Source: AWTP1-13 sp963827545
Lineage (GTDB): Bacteria; Pseudomonadota; Alphaproteobacteria; Rhizobiales; Hyphomicrobiaceae
Direction of reading: 5' to 3'
DNA: 64,000 nt
NCBI GenBank assembly: GCA_963827545.1
Contig: CAWHBI010000039.1
Location: forward strand, 21,864-85,863
Both the position numbers and the translations under genes were made by a program. Position 1 is the stretch's first letter. The number at the start of each line of letters is the position of its first letter. Shown here piece after piece: positions 8,806 to 18,121 of the stretch. Under the pieces are notes generated by a model. That model had not been told where the DNA came from. It made no database searches and worked only from the letters and a program-made list of their open reading frames with translations.

Positions 8806-9687
8806 ATGAAGCACTCGATCGATCATCTGGTCCTCTGCGTCAACGACCTGGACCGCGCTAGGGCTTTCTACGAGCGTCTAGGCTTTACCCTGACGCCAAA
8901 GGCACAGCAGCCCTTCGGTACCGCCAACCACTTGGCCCAGATGCAAGGCAGCTTTCTCGAGCTTCTTGCCGTCGCGGACGCGAACGGCGTCCCTGTGGCA
9001 GGGCCTGGACAGTTCAGCTTCGGCGCCTTCAACGCGGAGTTTCTGAGCCGGCGCCAAGGTATGTCCATGCTGGTGTTTCCGAGCGACGACGCCCGGAAAG
9101 ATCAGCGCACATTTGCTCACCGCGGCCTCGACACCTATGAACCGTTCGATTTCTCCCGCAAGGCGCGCCTGCCGGATGGCGGTGAAGTGACCGTTTCGTT
9201 CTCACTCGCGTTCGTCACCCACCCCCGAGCGCCTGATGCCGCCTTCTTCGCCTGTCAGCAGCACACGCCACAGTACTTCTGGAAACCCGAGTATCAGCGC
9301 CATGCAAATGGCGCCCGGACCGTTGTCGAGGTGTTGATGGTTGACGACGTCCCGGCGCGGCTCGCAGATTTCTTCGGTCGCCTTCTTGATCCGGACGCAG
9401 TCGCCATCGATAGCAGATGTCTGCGCATTACCCTCGACGGCGGCGCGATAACGGTCCTCGATCCAAGGCAAGCCCAAGCGCGCTGCGCAGAGATCGAGCT
9501 CGGAGACATGAATGAGGGTCCCCGTCTGGTCGGCTTTGGCGTGGCTGTCGAGGACGTGGATCGCGTGGTGGCGATCCTGCAGCGAGGCGGCATCCCATTT
9601 CACCGCATGGACGACAGACTGCAGGTCACGCCACGCGACGCCTTCGGGGCTATCATAGAATTCACGGCTGTCGGCAAGTCTTGCTGA
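8806..9687 (+). CDS. VOC-family (glyoxalase-like) protein
   Basis: A 293-residue protein with an N-terminal vicinal-oxygen-chelate module: 'IDHLVLCVNDLDRARAFYERLGF' (shortened here: IDHLVLCVNDLDRA, FYERLGF) is the family's beta-alpha opening. A second half repeats the fold (ARTVVEVLMVDDVPARLADF, then GFGVAVEDVDRVVAIL). Members of this two-module group are metal-dependent lyases, dioxygenases or unassigned glyoxalase-like proteins. The likely metal ligands are the early His of IDH and a glutamate late in each module. The substrate is unknown. It is followed by the broken ridA-like gene, 47 bp away. Confidence 0.8.
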   Translation: MKHSIDHLVLCVNDLDRARAFYERLGFTLTPKAQQPFGTANHLAQMQGSFLELLAVADANGVPVAGPGQFSFGAFNAEFLSRRQGMSMLVFPSDDARKDQRTFAHRGLDTYEPFDFSRKARLPDGGEVTVSFSLAFVTHPRAPDAAFFACQQHTPQYFWKPEYQRHANGARTVVEVLMVDDVPARLADFFGRLLDPDAVAIDSRCLRITLDGGAITVLDPRQAQARCAEIELGDMNEGPRLVGFGVAVEDVDRVVAILQRGGIPFHRMDDRLQVTPRDAFGAIIEFTAVGKSC

Positions 9688-9734
9688 GCGCCGTTGGACG
9701 CTCCTGGAAAATGAATGCGACGAAGAGGAGCTTT

Positions 9735-10012
9735 ATGATGGAAAAACGAGCGATCAATGCAACGGACGCCCCGGCCCCGCTCGGAGGCTATGCGCAGGCG
9801 ATGGAGGTCGCGGGAGCCAAGCGGACACTCAACGTCAGCGGTCAGATACCGGTGGCTGTTGACGGCACTGTCTTACAGGGCTTCAAGGCTCAATGTAGGC
9901 CTGCCTGGGCCAACGTCGAAGCGCACGGGTGACATGTCGCTGTCAAGGACAACTTTCTTGTCCGATCGGCGCTACGGAAAGGAGAATCGCGCCGTGCGCC
10001 AGGAAGTGCAGC
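9735..10012 (+). pseudogene. Frameshifted and truncated RidA-family gene
   Basis: The first part (start ATG 9735, site GAGGAG upstream) reads 'KRAINATDAPAPLGGYAQAM', 'LNVSGQIPV' and 'WANVEAHG', the N-terminal two thirds of a RidA/YjgF enamine deaminase, then stops at 9932. In another frame the family's next conserved block appears at once: 'TTFLSDRRYGKENRAVRQEV'. About ten codons between the blocks are missing and the C-terminal part with the catalytic arginine region is not found. Intact RidA proteins deaminate reactive enamines and imines. This copy should be non-functional. Confidence 0.7.
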
Positions 10013-10042
10013 GAGCGGCTGATCGACGCGATCATGAAAAAT

Positions 10043-10456
10043 CTATATGTCGATCACCAGGTAGTCCTCCTCCACCGTCACAGGGAAGGTCTCGGCCACG
10101 TAGGGGCCCTTGAGGAGGGTCGAGCCCGGCTCGACCGCCACCTTGAATTGACGGGCCCTGACGGATTTGGGATCGCACCAAGACTGCCCGGTGCGGATAT
10201 CGAACTCCCATCCGTGCCACGGGCAGCGAATGAATTCTCCAGGGCGAGACAAGTTGTACTGACCAGGTCCATCGGAGCCGACGAGCCCCACGATCATGCC
10301 GCGGCAGAGCTCGGCGCCCTTGTGCGGGCAGCGGTTGGACAGGGCGAAATACTCCCCGCCGATATTGAACAACCCGATCTCGCGGCCGAGCACGGTTACT
10401 ATCTTGCACGTGCCCGGCTCGATCTCGCTCGCCCGGGCCAGGACTTGGCGGCTCAT
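10043..10456 (-). CDS. Rieske [2Fe-2S] ferredoxin-type protein
   Basis: A 137-residue single-domain Rieske protein. The cluster ligands are clear: C43 and H45 in 'NRCPHKGAEL', and C78 and H81 in 'CPWHGWEFD'. Such proteins carry electrons to ring-hydroxylating oxygenases or other oxidoreductases, or act as small Rieske domains with unknown partners. The ATG (10456) overlaps the stop of the preceding amidohydrolase (ATGA), so it belongs to the same minus-strand transcript as the amidohydrolases and ABC importer. No oxygenase alpha subunit or reductase is encoded nearby, so its partner is not evident. Confidence 0.9.
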   Translation of the reverse strand: MSRQVLARASEIEPGTCKIVTVLGREIGLFNIGGEYFALSNRCPHKGAELCRGMIVGLVGSDGPGQYNLSRPGEFIRCPWHGWEFDIRTGQSWCDPKSVRARQFKVAVEPGSTLLKGPYVAETFPVTVEEDYLVIDI

Positions 10457-11551
10457 GTGAGACCGTAGAAAGCCTTCGCGTTGTCGCGGAAAACCTTGGC
10501 CTTCTGCTCGTTCGTGAGCCTGAACTTGAAGACCTGCTTGGGGTCGTCGAAGTCCCAATGCGGGTAGTCGGTCGAGAACATCAACCGATCCCATCCGATC
10601 CACTCGATGATGTTGGCCAGGTGCTCGGGGTTGTCCGGCTCCTCGATTGGCTGCGTCGTGAACCAGACGTGCTCGCGCACATACTCCGAAGGGGGACGCT
10701 TGAGGTGTGGGGTCTCCGCCCGCATGCGCTCCCAGTGCTTGTCCATGCGCCAGCACAGAGCCGGTGCCCATGCGAACCCGCCTTCGATCAGCGCGACCCG
10801 CAGCTTGGGAAAGCGCTCGAACACACCCTCGAACACCAGGCTCGCCAGCGTGTTCTGCATGCCGGTCGACATGGCGAAGTGCTCTTGGATGTAGTACGTC
10901 GGCCAACCCGAGCCGGTCGAGGAATGCCCACCGCTATAGCCCGCAACATGCAACGCGATCGGCTTGTTGCAGCGCTCCGCGGCCGCATAGATGGGCCAGT
11001 AGCGGCGATGGCCGAGCGGGTCGGAAGTGCGCGGCGAGATCATGATCTGCACGAACGCAGGATCGTCGGCGCGCCGCTCGATCTCGGCCACGGCATACTC
11101 GGCGTGCTCCTGCGGCACCACGATCGCGGCGCGCAGCCGCGGCTCCTTCTTCACCCAGCACTCGAGCTGCCAGTCGTTGGCCGCGCTCGACAGGGCGGCC
11201 GCGAAGTCGAGGTTGCGCTCCTCCAGCCCCCCGCGGCTGAGCGCGATCAGCATTCCGTATTCGACCCCGTTGGCATCCAGGTGCTGCTTTCGCATCAGAT
11301 CGAGATTGGAGCCTGGAGGGCCATCGTCGGGGAACGAATTCGATGCGCATGCCGCCGGCCATCATGCGCGGAAACGGCAGCTGCCCCGTCAATGCTTGCC
11401 GGAAGTGCGGGCCGAAGGTGACCATGTGCTCGCGCCAGCGCTCGGCCATGAAGGGATGCAGCTCCGCCGGCGTGCGATAGGTCGGGTGGATGTCGCAATC
11501 GACGACCTTGAGACGCTGGGCCGCGGTCGCTTGCCTGACGGCGACGTTCAT
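10453..11551 (-). pseudogene. Amidohydrolase-family gene with a single frameshift
   Basis: Two overlapping frames together encode one metal-dependent amidohydrolase of about 365 residues (amidohydrolase_2 group, which includes ACMSD-like decarboxylases). The 5' part starts at ATG 11551 and contains the metal motif 'VVDCDIHP'; the 3' part holds 'FSTDYPHWDFDD', 'IALHVAGY' and 'VALIEGGFAW'. The frame changes at a run of four C (11329-11332 on the plus strand GGGG); removing one base restores a normal joint. Either the gene is a recent pseudogene or this is a sequencing error. It overlaps both neighbours by ATGA, which argues that the operon structure was functional very recently. Confidence 0.8.
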
Positions 11552-12738
11552 GGGACCTCCTTCTCGCTCTTTTCCCGTTGCGTTGCCGCTGCTGCTGCGT
11601 CCCGCAGCCGCGGGTAGGTCTCGAGCGGATTGTCGATCAGAATCTTGCGTATTGTGGCCTCGGGCAGCCCGTCGGGCAAGGCGTCCTCGCCGTCGAACTG
11701 CCAATGGGGATAGTCGGTCGAAAACAGCAGCAGCCGGTCGGAGTCCATGTGCTCGAGCGTGCGTGCGAGAACCTCTGGCTGGCCCTTTGGTGTATCTACC
11801 GGCTGCAATGTGAAGCGCACGTGCTCGCGCACGATGTCCGCCGGCGGCCGATCGATCCACGGCACCTCCGGGCGCACGCCCCGCCAGGTTTTGCCTGCGC
11901 GCCAAGCCCAAGTCGGGAGCCAGGTGAAGCCGGACTCGATCATCACCACCTTGAGCTTCGGGAATTTCTGGAACACGCCCTCGGCGATGAGGCTCAGCAA
12001 TTGCGTTTCGAAGGCCCCGGATTGCGCCACGTAGTCCTCGACCCGGTAGGAGGGCCAGCCTGAGATGGTCGGCGCGACCCGATAGGTGCTGCCGGCGTGG
12101 ATGCCGATCACCAGCTCATGCTTCTCGGCGGCAGCGTAGATCGGCCAATGCGTGCGCCGCCCGAGCGGGGTCTCGCCCATGGCGAGCAGGAGCACCTGCA
12201 CGAAGCGACGATCGGGCGCCAGCCGCTCGATCTCTTTTGCGGCCAGCTCCGCGTTCTGCGCAGGCACGAGGATCGACGCGCGCAGACGCGGCTCGCGGTC
12301 GAGCAGCTCCTTCGCCATCCAATCGTTCACGGCCGAGCACAAGGCAGCGGCCATATCCTCGTTGAACAGTGCCACGGCTCCATGCAGCGGATTGCAGATG
12401 GCGTAACGAATGCGGAAGGTGTCGAGCACGTGGCGCCGGATCGAATCGAGGTTCTCGTGGCCCGGTACTCCGGACGCCGACTGCCAGTCCGCACGCGCGC
12501 TGAGCGGAGAGCCTGGCGAATAGCTCGAGAGCGTGAACGGCAGCCGGTCGATGTGGCGGTTGACGAACTGGTCGCGCCAAAAGGCGTCGAGATATGGCAG
12601 CAACGCCGCCGTGCTCGGCATCGCCGGATGCACGTCACAGTCGATGGCGCCTTCGTACGGCACTCTCAATGTGGGTCTCGCGTTGTTCGCACTGTAAAGG
12701 CTAAAGCTCCATATGCCGGTCCGTCGGACGCCAGGCAT
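11548..12738 (-). CDS. Amidohydrolase-family protein (ACMSD-like group)
   Basis: A metal-dependent hydrolase or decarboxylase of the amidohydrolase_2 family. Visible sites are 'IDCDVHPAMP' (first two metal ligands), 'IGIHAGSTYR', 'VVMIESGFTWLP' and 'FSTDYPHWQFDG' (final metal ligand Asp). It is a paralogue of the frameshifted gene downstream, with which it shares an ATGA overlap. The given ATG (12738) overlaps the permease by 38 bp; a TTG at 12669 or GTG at 12663, just before 'PYEGAIDCDVHP', would remove the overlap and may be the true start. Context with an importer and a Rieske protein suggests breakdown of an imported aromatic or cyclic acid. Confidence 0.88.
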   Translation of the reverse strand: MPGVRRTGIWSFSLYSANNARPTLRVPYEGAIDCDVHPAMPSTAALLPYLDAFWRDQFVNRHIDRLPFTLSSYSPGSPLSARADWQSASGVPGHENLDSIRRHVLDTFRIRYAICNPLHGAVALFNEDMAAALCSAVNDWMAKELLDREPRLRASILVPAQNAELAAKEIERLAPDRRFVQVLLLAMGETPLGRRTHWPIYAAAEKHELVIGIHAGSTYRVAPTISGWPSYRVEDYVAQSGAFETQLLSLIAEGVFQKFPKLKVVMIESGFTWLPTWAWRAGKTWRGVRPEVPWIDRPPADIVREHVRFTLQPVDTPKGQPEVLARTLEHMDSDRLLLFSTDYPHWQFDGEDALPDGLPEATIRKILIDNPLETYPRLRDAAAAATQREKSEKEVP

Positions 12739-13519
12739 TGAACCGCCGGTCGACGCGCACCAGGGCGCCGTTGATGACCAGAACCAGGGCCGTCGCCACC
12801 ACGACGCCGGCGAACACGCCGGTGGTGTCGAAGTTCTGGCGCGAATTCTCGATCAGAAACCCCAGCCCCTCGTTGCCGACCAGGAACTCGCCGATGATGG
12901 CGGCGCTGACGGCGCGCGGCAGGGCGATCTTCAGCGCGGAGAAGAAGAACGGGAGCAGCGAGTTCCAGATCACCTCCCGCGAGATCATCGCTTCGCTCGC
13001 ACCCACGACCCGCGCCATGTTGATCAGCCTTCGGTCCACGTTTCTGATCCCGGCGAGCACGGCGATGAAGACCGGGTAGAAGACGAGCAGCCCGACCAGC
13101 CAGAGCTTCGGCGCGTCGTCGATCCCGAACCACAGGATGAACAGCGGGACGAGCGCATACTTGGGAACGCCGACCGATGCCATGATGTAAGGCTCGACCG
13201 CATTGGTGAGCCGCGGCATGCCGCGCAGCACGAAGGGGAGCGCGACGCCGAAGAAGCAGCCGATGGCGAAGCCTATGGCGGCCAACCTGAGGGTGACATA
13301 GGTGTGGCGGATCAGGGCGCCGGACAACGAATCTTCGACAATGCGCTGGATCACCTTGAACGGGTCGGCCGCGTAGACCGGCCCCGCCGCGTCCGCACCG
13401 ATCTTCCAAGCAGCCAGCAGCAGGCCGGCAAGGGCGATCCGCCCTGCCGTAACGGCATGCTGGCGCCACCTGACGGGCGGCGGCTCGGCGAGGTCGAAGA
13501 TGCTTTCGCTACTGCTCAT
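12701..13519 (-). CDS. ABC transporter permease, NitT/TauT type
   Basis: A 272-residue inner-membrane permease with about six hydrophobic segments. The EAA-type loop that contacts the ATPase reads 'ARVVGASEAMISREVIWNSLLP', a hallmark of SsuC/TauC-like permeases (quoted in part). It starts with ATG at 13519 inside the stop of the ATPase gene (ATGA). With the second permease at 14316 and the ATPase between them it makes a heterodimeric importer. The binding protein could be the divergent gene at 15323. Confidence 0.92.
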   Translation of the reverse strand: MSSSESIFDLAEPPPVRWRQHAVTAGRIALAGLLLAAWKIGADAAGPVYAADPFKVIQRIVEDSLSGALIRHTYVTLRLAAIGFAIGCFFGVALPFVLRGMPRLTNAVEPYIMASVGVPKYALVPLFILWFGIDDAPKLWLVGLLVFYPVFIAVLAGIRNVDRRLINMARVVGASEAMISREVIWNSLLPFFFSALKIALPRAVSAAIIGEFLVGNEGLGFLIENSRQNFDTTGVFAGVVVATALVLVINGALVRVDRRFNAWRPTDRHMEL

Positions 13520-14313
13520 TGAACCTGCGCCCTGATGCGCTGGTAGAGCGCGCCGAATTCGGGATGGGTCATGATGCCGCGAATGTCGCGGGGGCGCGGA
13601 ATGGTGATGGCATGCTCGCCGGCGATGCGCGCCGGTGCCCGCGACAGCACCAGCGTGCGGTCGCCGAGCGCGATGGCCTCGGCAATGTCGTGGGTGACGA
13701 AGACGATGGTCTTGCGGCCCAAATTCCAAAGCCGCAGCAGATCCTCCTGCAGCTGGGCGCGGGTCTGGGCGTCGAGCGCGCCGAACGGCTCGTCCATCAG
13801 GATGACGGGTGGATCGTACACCAGCGTGCGGATGAGCGACGCGCGCTTGCGCATGCCGCCCGACAGCTCGTGCGGATAGTGGTTCTCGAAGCCTGCGAGG
13901 CCGACGGCGCGGATCAACACCTCGGCACGAGCGCGCGTCTCGTCGTTCAGCCGACGCTGCACAGCCAGCGGAAACAGCACGTTCTGCAAGGTCGTGCGCC
14001 AGGGCAGCAGGTTGTCCTCCTGCGTCACGTAGCCGATCTTGCACGAGAGGCCCGGGTTGAGCGCCCTGGGATCGTTGATGGGAGCCGCCTCGGACTGGAA
14101 CCGCACCTCCCCGCCGCTCGCCGTGTCGATCTGGGCGATCATGTTGAGCAGCGTGGTCTTGCCCGAGCCCGAAGGGCCGATGATGGTGAGGAACTCGCCG
14201 TCGCTCACCGAGAAGCTCAGGTCCTGGATGACCCAGGATTGCGGATCGCGACCGGCGCGGGCGGCAAACCGCTTGCTGAGGTCGCGCACGTCGAGCAGCG
14301 GCTGGATGCTCAC
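13516..14313 (-). CDS. ABC transporter ATP-binding protein, NitT/TauT type
   Basis: A 265-residue ATPase with every core motif: Walker A 'GPSGSGKTT', Q-loop 'VTQEDNLLPW', signature 'LSGGMRKR', Walker B 'VILMDEPFGALD' and the H-loop 'FVTHD'. 'LSGGM' in place of 'LSGGQ' is common in the SsuB/TauB group. It powers uptake through the two flanking permeases; the gene starts two bases after the stop of the upstream permease and overlaps the downstream one. Confidence 0.95.
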   Translation of the reverse strand: MSIQPLLDVRDLSKRFAARAGRDPQSWVIQDLSFSVSDGEFLTIIGPSGSGKTTLLNMIAQIDTASGGEVRFQSEAAPINDPRALNPGLSCKIGYVTQEDNLLPWRTTLQNVLFPLAVQRRLNDETRARAEVLIRAVGLAGFENHYPHELSGGMRKRASLIRTLVYDPPVILMDEPFGALDAQTRAQLQEDLLRLWNLGRKTIVFVTHDIAEAIALGDRTLVLSRAPARIAGEHAITIPRPRDIRGIMTHPEFGALYQRIRAQVQ

Positions 14314-14315
14314 GG

Positions 14316-15152
14316 TCAGCTCCCTGCCTGCACGTTCACGTCCGCCGGCGGGCGCCAGCGCAGCAGCCGCCGCTCCACGATATTGACGCTCCAGTTGCCA
14401 AGAAAGACGATGCAGGTGGTTGCAACCAGGGCGACGAACACACCGGTCGTATCAAAGTTCATGGCCCCGAGCTGGATGAGGTAGCCAAGGCCGCGATTGG
14501 CCGAGATCAATTCGGCAATGACCGCCCCACCGATCGCATAAGGCATGGCGATGCGGAAGCCGGTGAAGATGTGAGGCACGGCGCCAGGAAAGACGATGTG
14601 GCGCGCCACGTCGCGCTCGTTCGCCCCCATCACCTGGGCCACTTGCACGAGCTTGGCGTCGAGGGCGCGAATGCCGCCCAGCGCGCTGAAGTAGACGATG
14701 AAGAACACCGTGATGGCCACCAGGGCGATCTTGGACTCGATGCCGATGCCGAACCACAGGATGAAGAGTGGGGCCAGCGCCAGCTTCGGCGCGCCGTATC
14801 CGCCGACCATGAACGGGTCGAGGATGGCGGTGACGATCGGCAGGCGGCGAAGGGCAAAGGGCAATGCGGCGGCCGGAATCGCGCCGATCAGGAAGCCCGC
14901 GATGGCCTCGACCAGCGTGTAGGAGGCATGGTGCAGGATCTCGCCATTGAACACACCATTGGCGAGGCGCGTAACGACGCCCCAGGGCGATCCGATCCAG
15001 TAGGTGCCCAGGGCAAGACTCAGCGCTTGCCAGATGGCGAACAGGATGGCCAGCACGAGGAATTGGTCGACGCGCATCCGGAGCGAGGTGCCGAGCCGAG
15101 CCAGCGCCACCCGAGCGGACCCGGACTCAGTGGATTGTTCCCAGGCGGCCAT
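14316..15152 (-). CDS. ABC transporter permease, NitT/TauT type (first gene of operon)
   Basis: A 278-residue permease, homologous to the one at 12701, with the coupling loop 'AQVMGANERDVARHIVFPGA'. I chose the ATG at 15152 because it has a GAGAGGAAA ribosome site immediately upstream; the longer frame to 15239 begins with a basic, non-membrane leader. It is the first gene of a minus-strand run of six: permease, ATPase, permease, amidohydrolase, amidohydrolase (frameshifted), Rieske protein. The gaps are overlaps or a few bases, so one transcript is likely. Confidence 0.92.
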   Translation of the reverse strand: MAAWEQSTESGSARVALARLGTSLRMRVDQFLVLAILFAIWQALSLALGTYWIGSPWGVVTRLANGVFNGEILHHASYTLVEAIAGFLIGAIPAAALPFALRRLPIVTAILDPFMVGGYGAPKLALAPLFILWFGIGIESKIALVAITVFFIVYFSALGGIRALDAKLVQVAQVMGANERDVARHIVFPGAVPHIFTGFRIAMPYAIGGAVIAELISANRGLGYLIQLGAMNFDTTGVFVALVATTCIVFLGNWSVNIVERRLLRWRPPADVNVQAGS

Positions 15153-15322
15153 TTCCTCTCCGCATGCCGGCACGCGACGACTGCGTGCGCCGCGCTTGTG
15201 TGACCACGGCGCTTCACTCGAATGCCCCGACCGGCGCAACTGTGTCTCTTACCACGCGTTGTGACGGCCTGAGCTTTTTGTTACAGGAGTCTTAGGCAGC
15301 AACGATAATTCGGGAGGAAAAG

Positions 15323-16339
15323 ATGTTCAAATGGCCAAAACTGGTAGCCGCATCTGGCCTGGGCATCGCCATTGGGCTAGCTCCCACCGCCGGCGAGTGT
15401 CAGCAGGAGACCGAGGTCGTCTTTGCCATTCCGGCCCTGACCCTCACCTTTTCGACGCATTTCGTCGCCCAGGATGCCGGCTTCTTCAAGAAGGAGGGTC
15501 TGAAGGTCACCGACCGGAACCTGGTTGGCGTTGCCTCTGTGAACGCCGTACTCGCCGGAAGCGCCGAGTTCACCATGGGGACGGGGCCCATCTTCCTTCG
15601 TGCGGCCGCGCAGGGGCAAAGGTTCCTGGCGATCGTCAATCTGGTGGACCGGCCGTTGGTCGAATTGGTCCTGCGCAAAGACGTGGCCGACGCAGCGGGA
15701 ATCACGGACCAGACCTCGCCCGCTGATCGTGCCAAGGCCCTGAAGGGCAAAACCATTGCCATTCAGGGAGTCGGGAGCATCGTTCACGCGTGGCAGCGGT
15801 ATGTCACGAACCGCGCTGGGCTCGACGTCGAGAAAGACGTCCGCATAGCGCCGATGGAACCGTCGGCCATGTTTCCAGCGCTGGAGAACAAGGCGATCGA
15901 CGGCTATGCGACGTCCATGCCCTTCACCACCCAGGCGGTGGTCAAAGGTTCGGCGATCATGCTGGCCAGCTCCACCTTCGATGCGCCCGAGTTGCTCCCG
16001 TTCGCCTATGCCCTGGTCTATACGCGACCCGAGGTCTGCAAGGAGAAGCGCGACCTGTGCGCACGCATGGCTCGCGCCTACATCGGCGCTGCCAAGATGA
16101 TCCAGGACAAGCCCGACGAGGTCTTCGAGACCGTCCTGAAGAAGCGCTTCGAGAAGATGGACCCGCAGCTGCTCAACGCCGCCTGGAAGGTCGCCCAGAA
16201 AGCGCACGCCAAGGACATCCGGGTGACGGTGGCGCAGCTCGAGAACTCTCAGAAGGTCAGCCTCGACGCCAAGCTGCTCGATCCCAAGGACGCGCTGAAG
16301 AGCTATGACGGCCTCTTCACGGACGAGTTCGTGAAGTGA
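15323..16339 (+). CDS. ABC transporter substrate-binding protein, NitT/TauT type
   Basis: A 338-residue exported binding protein with signal peptide (MFKWPKLVAASGLGIAIGLA, cleavage near GEC-Q or later) and a strong ribosome site (GGGAGGAAA). The family pattern 'DAGFFKKEGLKVT' and 'AVLAGSAEFTMGTG' is present. It faces the minus-strand permease operon across a 170-bp gap and so may serve it, although its own strand continues 28 bp later into a ferric-type permease. Which importer it feeds is therefore open. Confidence 0.88.
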   Translation: MFKWPKLVAASGLGIAIGLAPTAGECQQETEVVFAIPALTLTFSTHFVAQDAGFFKKEGLKVTDRNLVGVASVNAVLAGSAEFTMGTGPIFLRAAAQGQRFLAIVNLVDRPLVELVLRKDVADAAGITDQTSPADRAKALKGKTIAIQGVGSIVHAWQRYVTNRAGLDVEKDVRIAPMEPSAMFPALENKAIDGYATSMPFTTQAVVKGSAIMLASSTFDAPELLPFAYALVYTRPEVCKEKRDLCARMARAYIGAAKMIQDKPDEVFETVLKKRFEKMDPQLLNAAWKVAQKAHAKDIRVTVAQLENSQKVSLDAKLLDPKDALKSYDGLFTDEFVK

Positions 16340-16366
16340 TTCGCGCGGACCTGCCGGAGCACCGCA

Positions 16367-18121
16367 ATGTCTCCGGTCGGTAGCCGCGGCGATGCAAGGC
16401 TGGCAGCCCCTGGCCGAAAGGGACCACTGCCGCGGCTCGAAACTTGCGTGATGGGTGCCGCGGTTGTCGCCCTTATCGTGCTGGTCGTACTTCCGCTGCT
16501 TTTCCTCCTGGTCGGCAGCTTGCGCGGCGAGGAGGGGCTTTCGCTCGAGCACTTCATGGAGGCGCTGTCGGGCCGCCTCTACCTGCAGGCCCTGCGCAAC
16601 TCCCTGGTGCTCGGCGCGTGGACCGGTCTCTTGAGTGTTGTCATAGGGCTGCCAATGGCCTGGGCCGTCAGCCGCACCAACGTGCCGGCCCCTGCCCTGT
16701 TCCGTGTCACGGCAACTCTCTCCTATCTCTCTCCGCCCTTTCTGACCGCCATCGCCTACGTCAACCTCTTCAGCCCGAACGCCGGATTGATCAACGTGTT
16801 TGTACGTGAGGTGGTGGGTGCGCCTTGGTTGACTTTCGATATTTTCACAATGAGCGGCCTCGTGCTGGTCACCGTGCTTCACACCTTTCCGTTCGTCTTC
16901 CTGCTCGCCTCCAGCGCTCTGCAGTCGGTCGACGCGTCCTACGAGGAAGCGGCGCAGATACTCGGTGCGGGCAAGCTGCGCACGGCCCTGTTCGTAACGC
17001 TGCCGCTGATCGCGCCGGCTGTGCTGGCGGGCACGCTGCTGGCCTTCGTCAATGCCATCGCCTTGTTCGGCTCGCAAGCGATCCTGGGTCTGCCCGGCCG
17101 GATCGTCACGCTGCCCACCCGCATCTACGCCCTCTTCGACTATCCGCCCCAGTATGGGCTGGCATCGGCCTTGTCGCTGCTGTTCATCATCATCACCGTC
17201 GCCGCGCTATACCTGCAGCATCGCTTTCTCGCCCGCCGCTCCTACGTCACGGTTGGCGGCAAAGGCGCGCGGCCTCAGCTCATCGATCTGGGCCCCGTGC
17301 GATGGCTTCTGTTCGGGTTCTGCGTGCTGGTGTTCGTAGTCGCGATCATCCTTCCCTACGGCGCGCTGATCGCGGTCTCCTTGTCCAAGTCCTGGGGGTT
17401 GAGCTTCTGGAAGGGCCTGACTCTGGCGAATTACCGGTTCGTGCTGTTCGAGTATGGCGTCACCCAGCGGGCCATCCTGAACAGCCTACTCCTCGCCACG
17501 GTCGCCGCGACCATTGCGGTGCTGCTCGGCACCGTGATCAGCTGGATCGACGTGCGCACCAGGATGCCCGGGCGGCGCCTGCTCGACTACGCGGCGCTCG
17601 TACCGCTCGGCCTGCCGGGCATCGTCATGGCGGTGGCGCTGATCCAGTTCTGGCTGACCATGCCCATCGCGCTCTACGGCACCCTGGCGATCCTCCTGCT
17701 TGCCTATGTCGGCCGCTACATCCCGCTCGGGGTGCGGGCCGCCAACACATCTCTGCGCCAAATCGATCCCTCGCTGGAGGAGAGCGCCCGGGTGCTCGGA
17801 GCATCGTGGGGGCGGACGCTGCGCGAGATCACGCTGCCGCTCATTCGCCCCGGCCTGTTCGCAGGCTGGCTCCTGGTGTTCGTGCCGGTCATCCAGGAGC
17901 TCAGCGCGTCGATCCTGCTCTTCAGCTCGAGCTCCATCACGCTGGCGGTGGCGGTCTACAATCTCTACGAGACAGGCTACACCGAGCCGGTGGCGGCCTT
18001 GGCCATGGTCAACATGGCCATCATCAGCCTGGCCCTGCTGGTCGCCAACTGGCTTGCCTCCGGCCGGGTGGCTGTGCGGCCCACGGGAGACGGTGCCGTC
18101 AGAGCAGGAGCGTCGGCCTGA
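16367..18121 (+). CDS. Double-domain ABC transporter permease, ferric-iron (FbpB) type
   Basis: A 584-residue permease made of two homologous halves, each with about six membrane segments. The two coupling loops are 'EEAAQILGAGKLRTALFVTLP' (in part) near residue 190 and 'EESARVLGASWGRTLREITLP' (in part) near residue 470. This tandem layout is that of the Fe(3+)/putrescine-like family (FbpB, SfuB). The start codon is followed by a short basic cytoplasmic leader. It shares one base with the following ATPase gene (TGATG). Confidence 0.93.
   Translation: MSPVGSRGDARLAAPGRKGPLPRLETCVMGAAVVALIVLVVLPLLFLLVGSLRGEEGLSLEHFMEALSGRLYLQALRNSLVLGAWTGLLSVVIGLPMAWAVSRTNVPAPALFRVTATLSYLSPPFLTAIAYVNLFSPNAGLINVFVREVVGAPWLTFDIFTMSGLVLVTVLHTFPFVFLLASSALQSVDASYEEAAQILGAGKLRTALFVTLPLIAPAVLAGTLLAFVNAIALFGSQAILGLPGRIVTLPTRIYALFDYPPQYGLASALSLLFIIITVAALYLQHRFLARRSYVTVGGKGARPQLIDLGPVRWLLFGFCVLVFVVAIILPYGALIAVSLSKSWGLSFWKGLTLANYRFVLFEYGVTQRAILNSLLLATVAATIAVLLGTVISWIDVRTRMPGRRLLDYAALVPLGLPGIVMAVALIQFWLTMPIALYGTLAILLLAYVGRYIPLGVRAANTSLRQIDPSLEESARVLGASWGRTLREITLPLIRPGLFAGWLLVFVPVIQELSASILLFSSSSITLAVAVYNLYETGYTEPVAALAMVNMAIISLALLVANWLASGRVAVRPTGDGAVRAGASA

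Noticed and set aside
15377..17077. 566-codon minus-strand frame opposite the binding-protein and permease genes
   Set aside because: Composition typical of antisense frames; both plus-strand genes have clear families and signal or membrane patterns.
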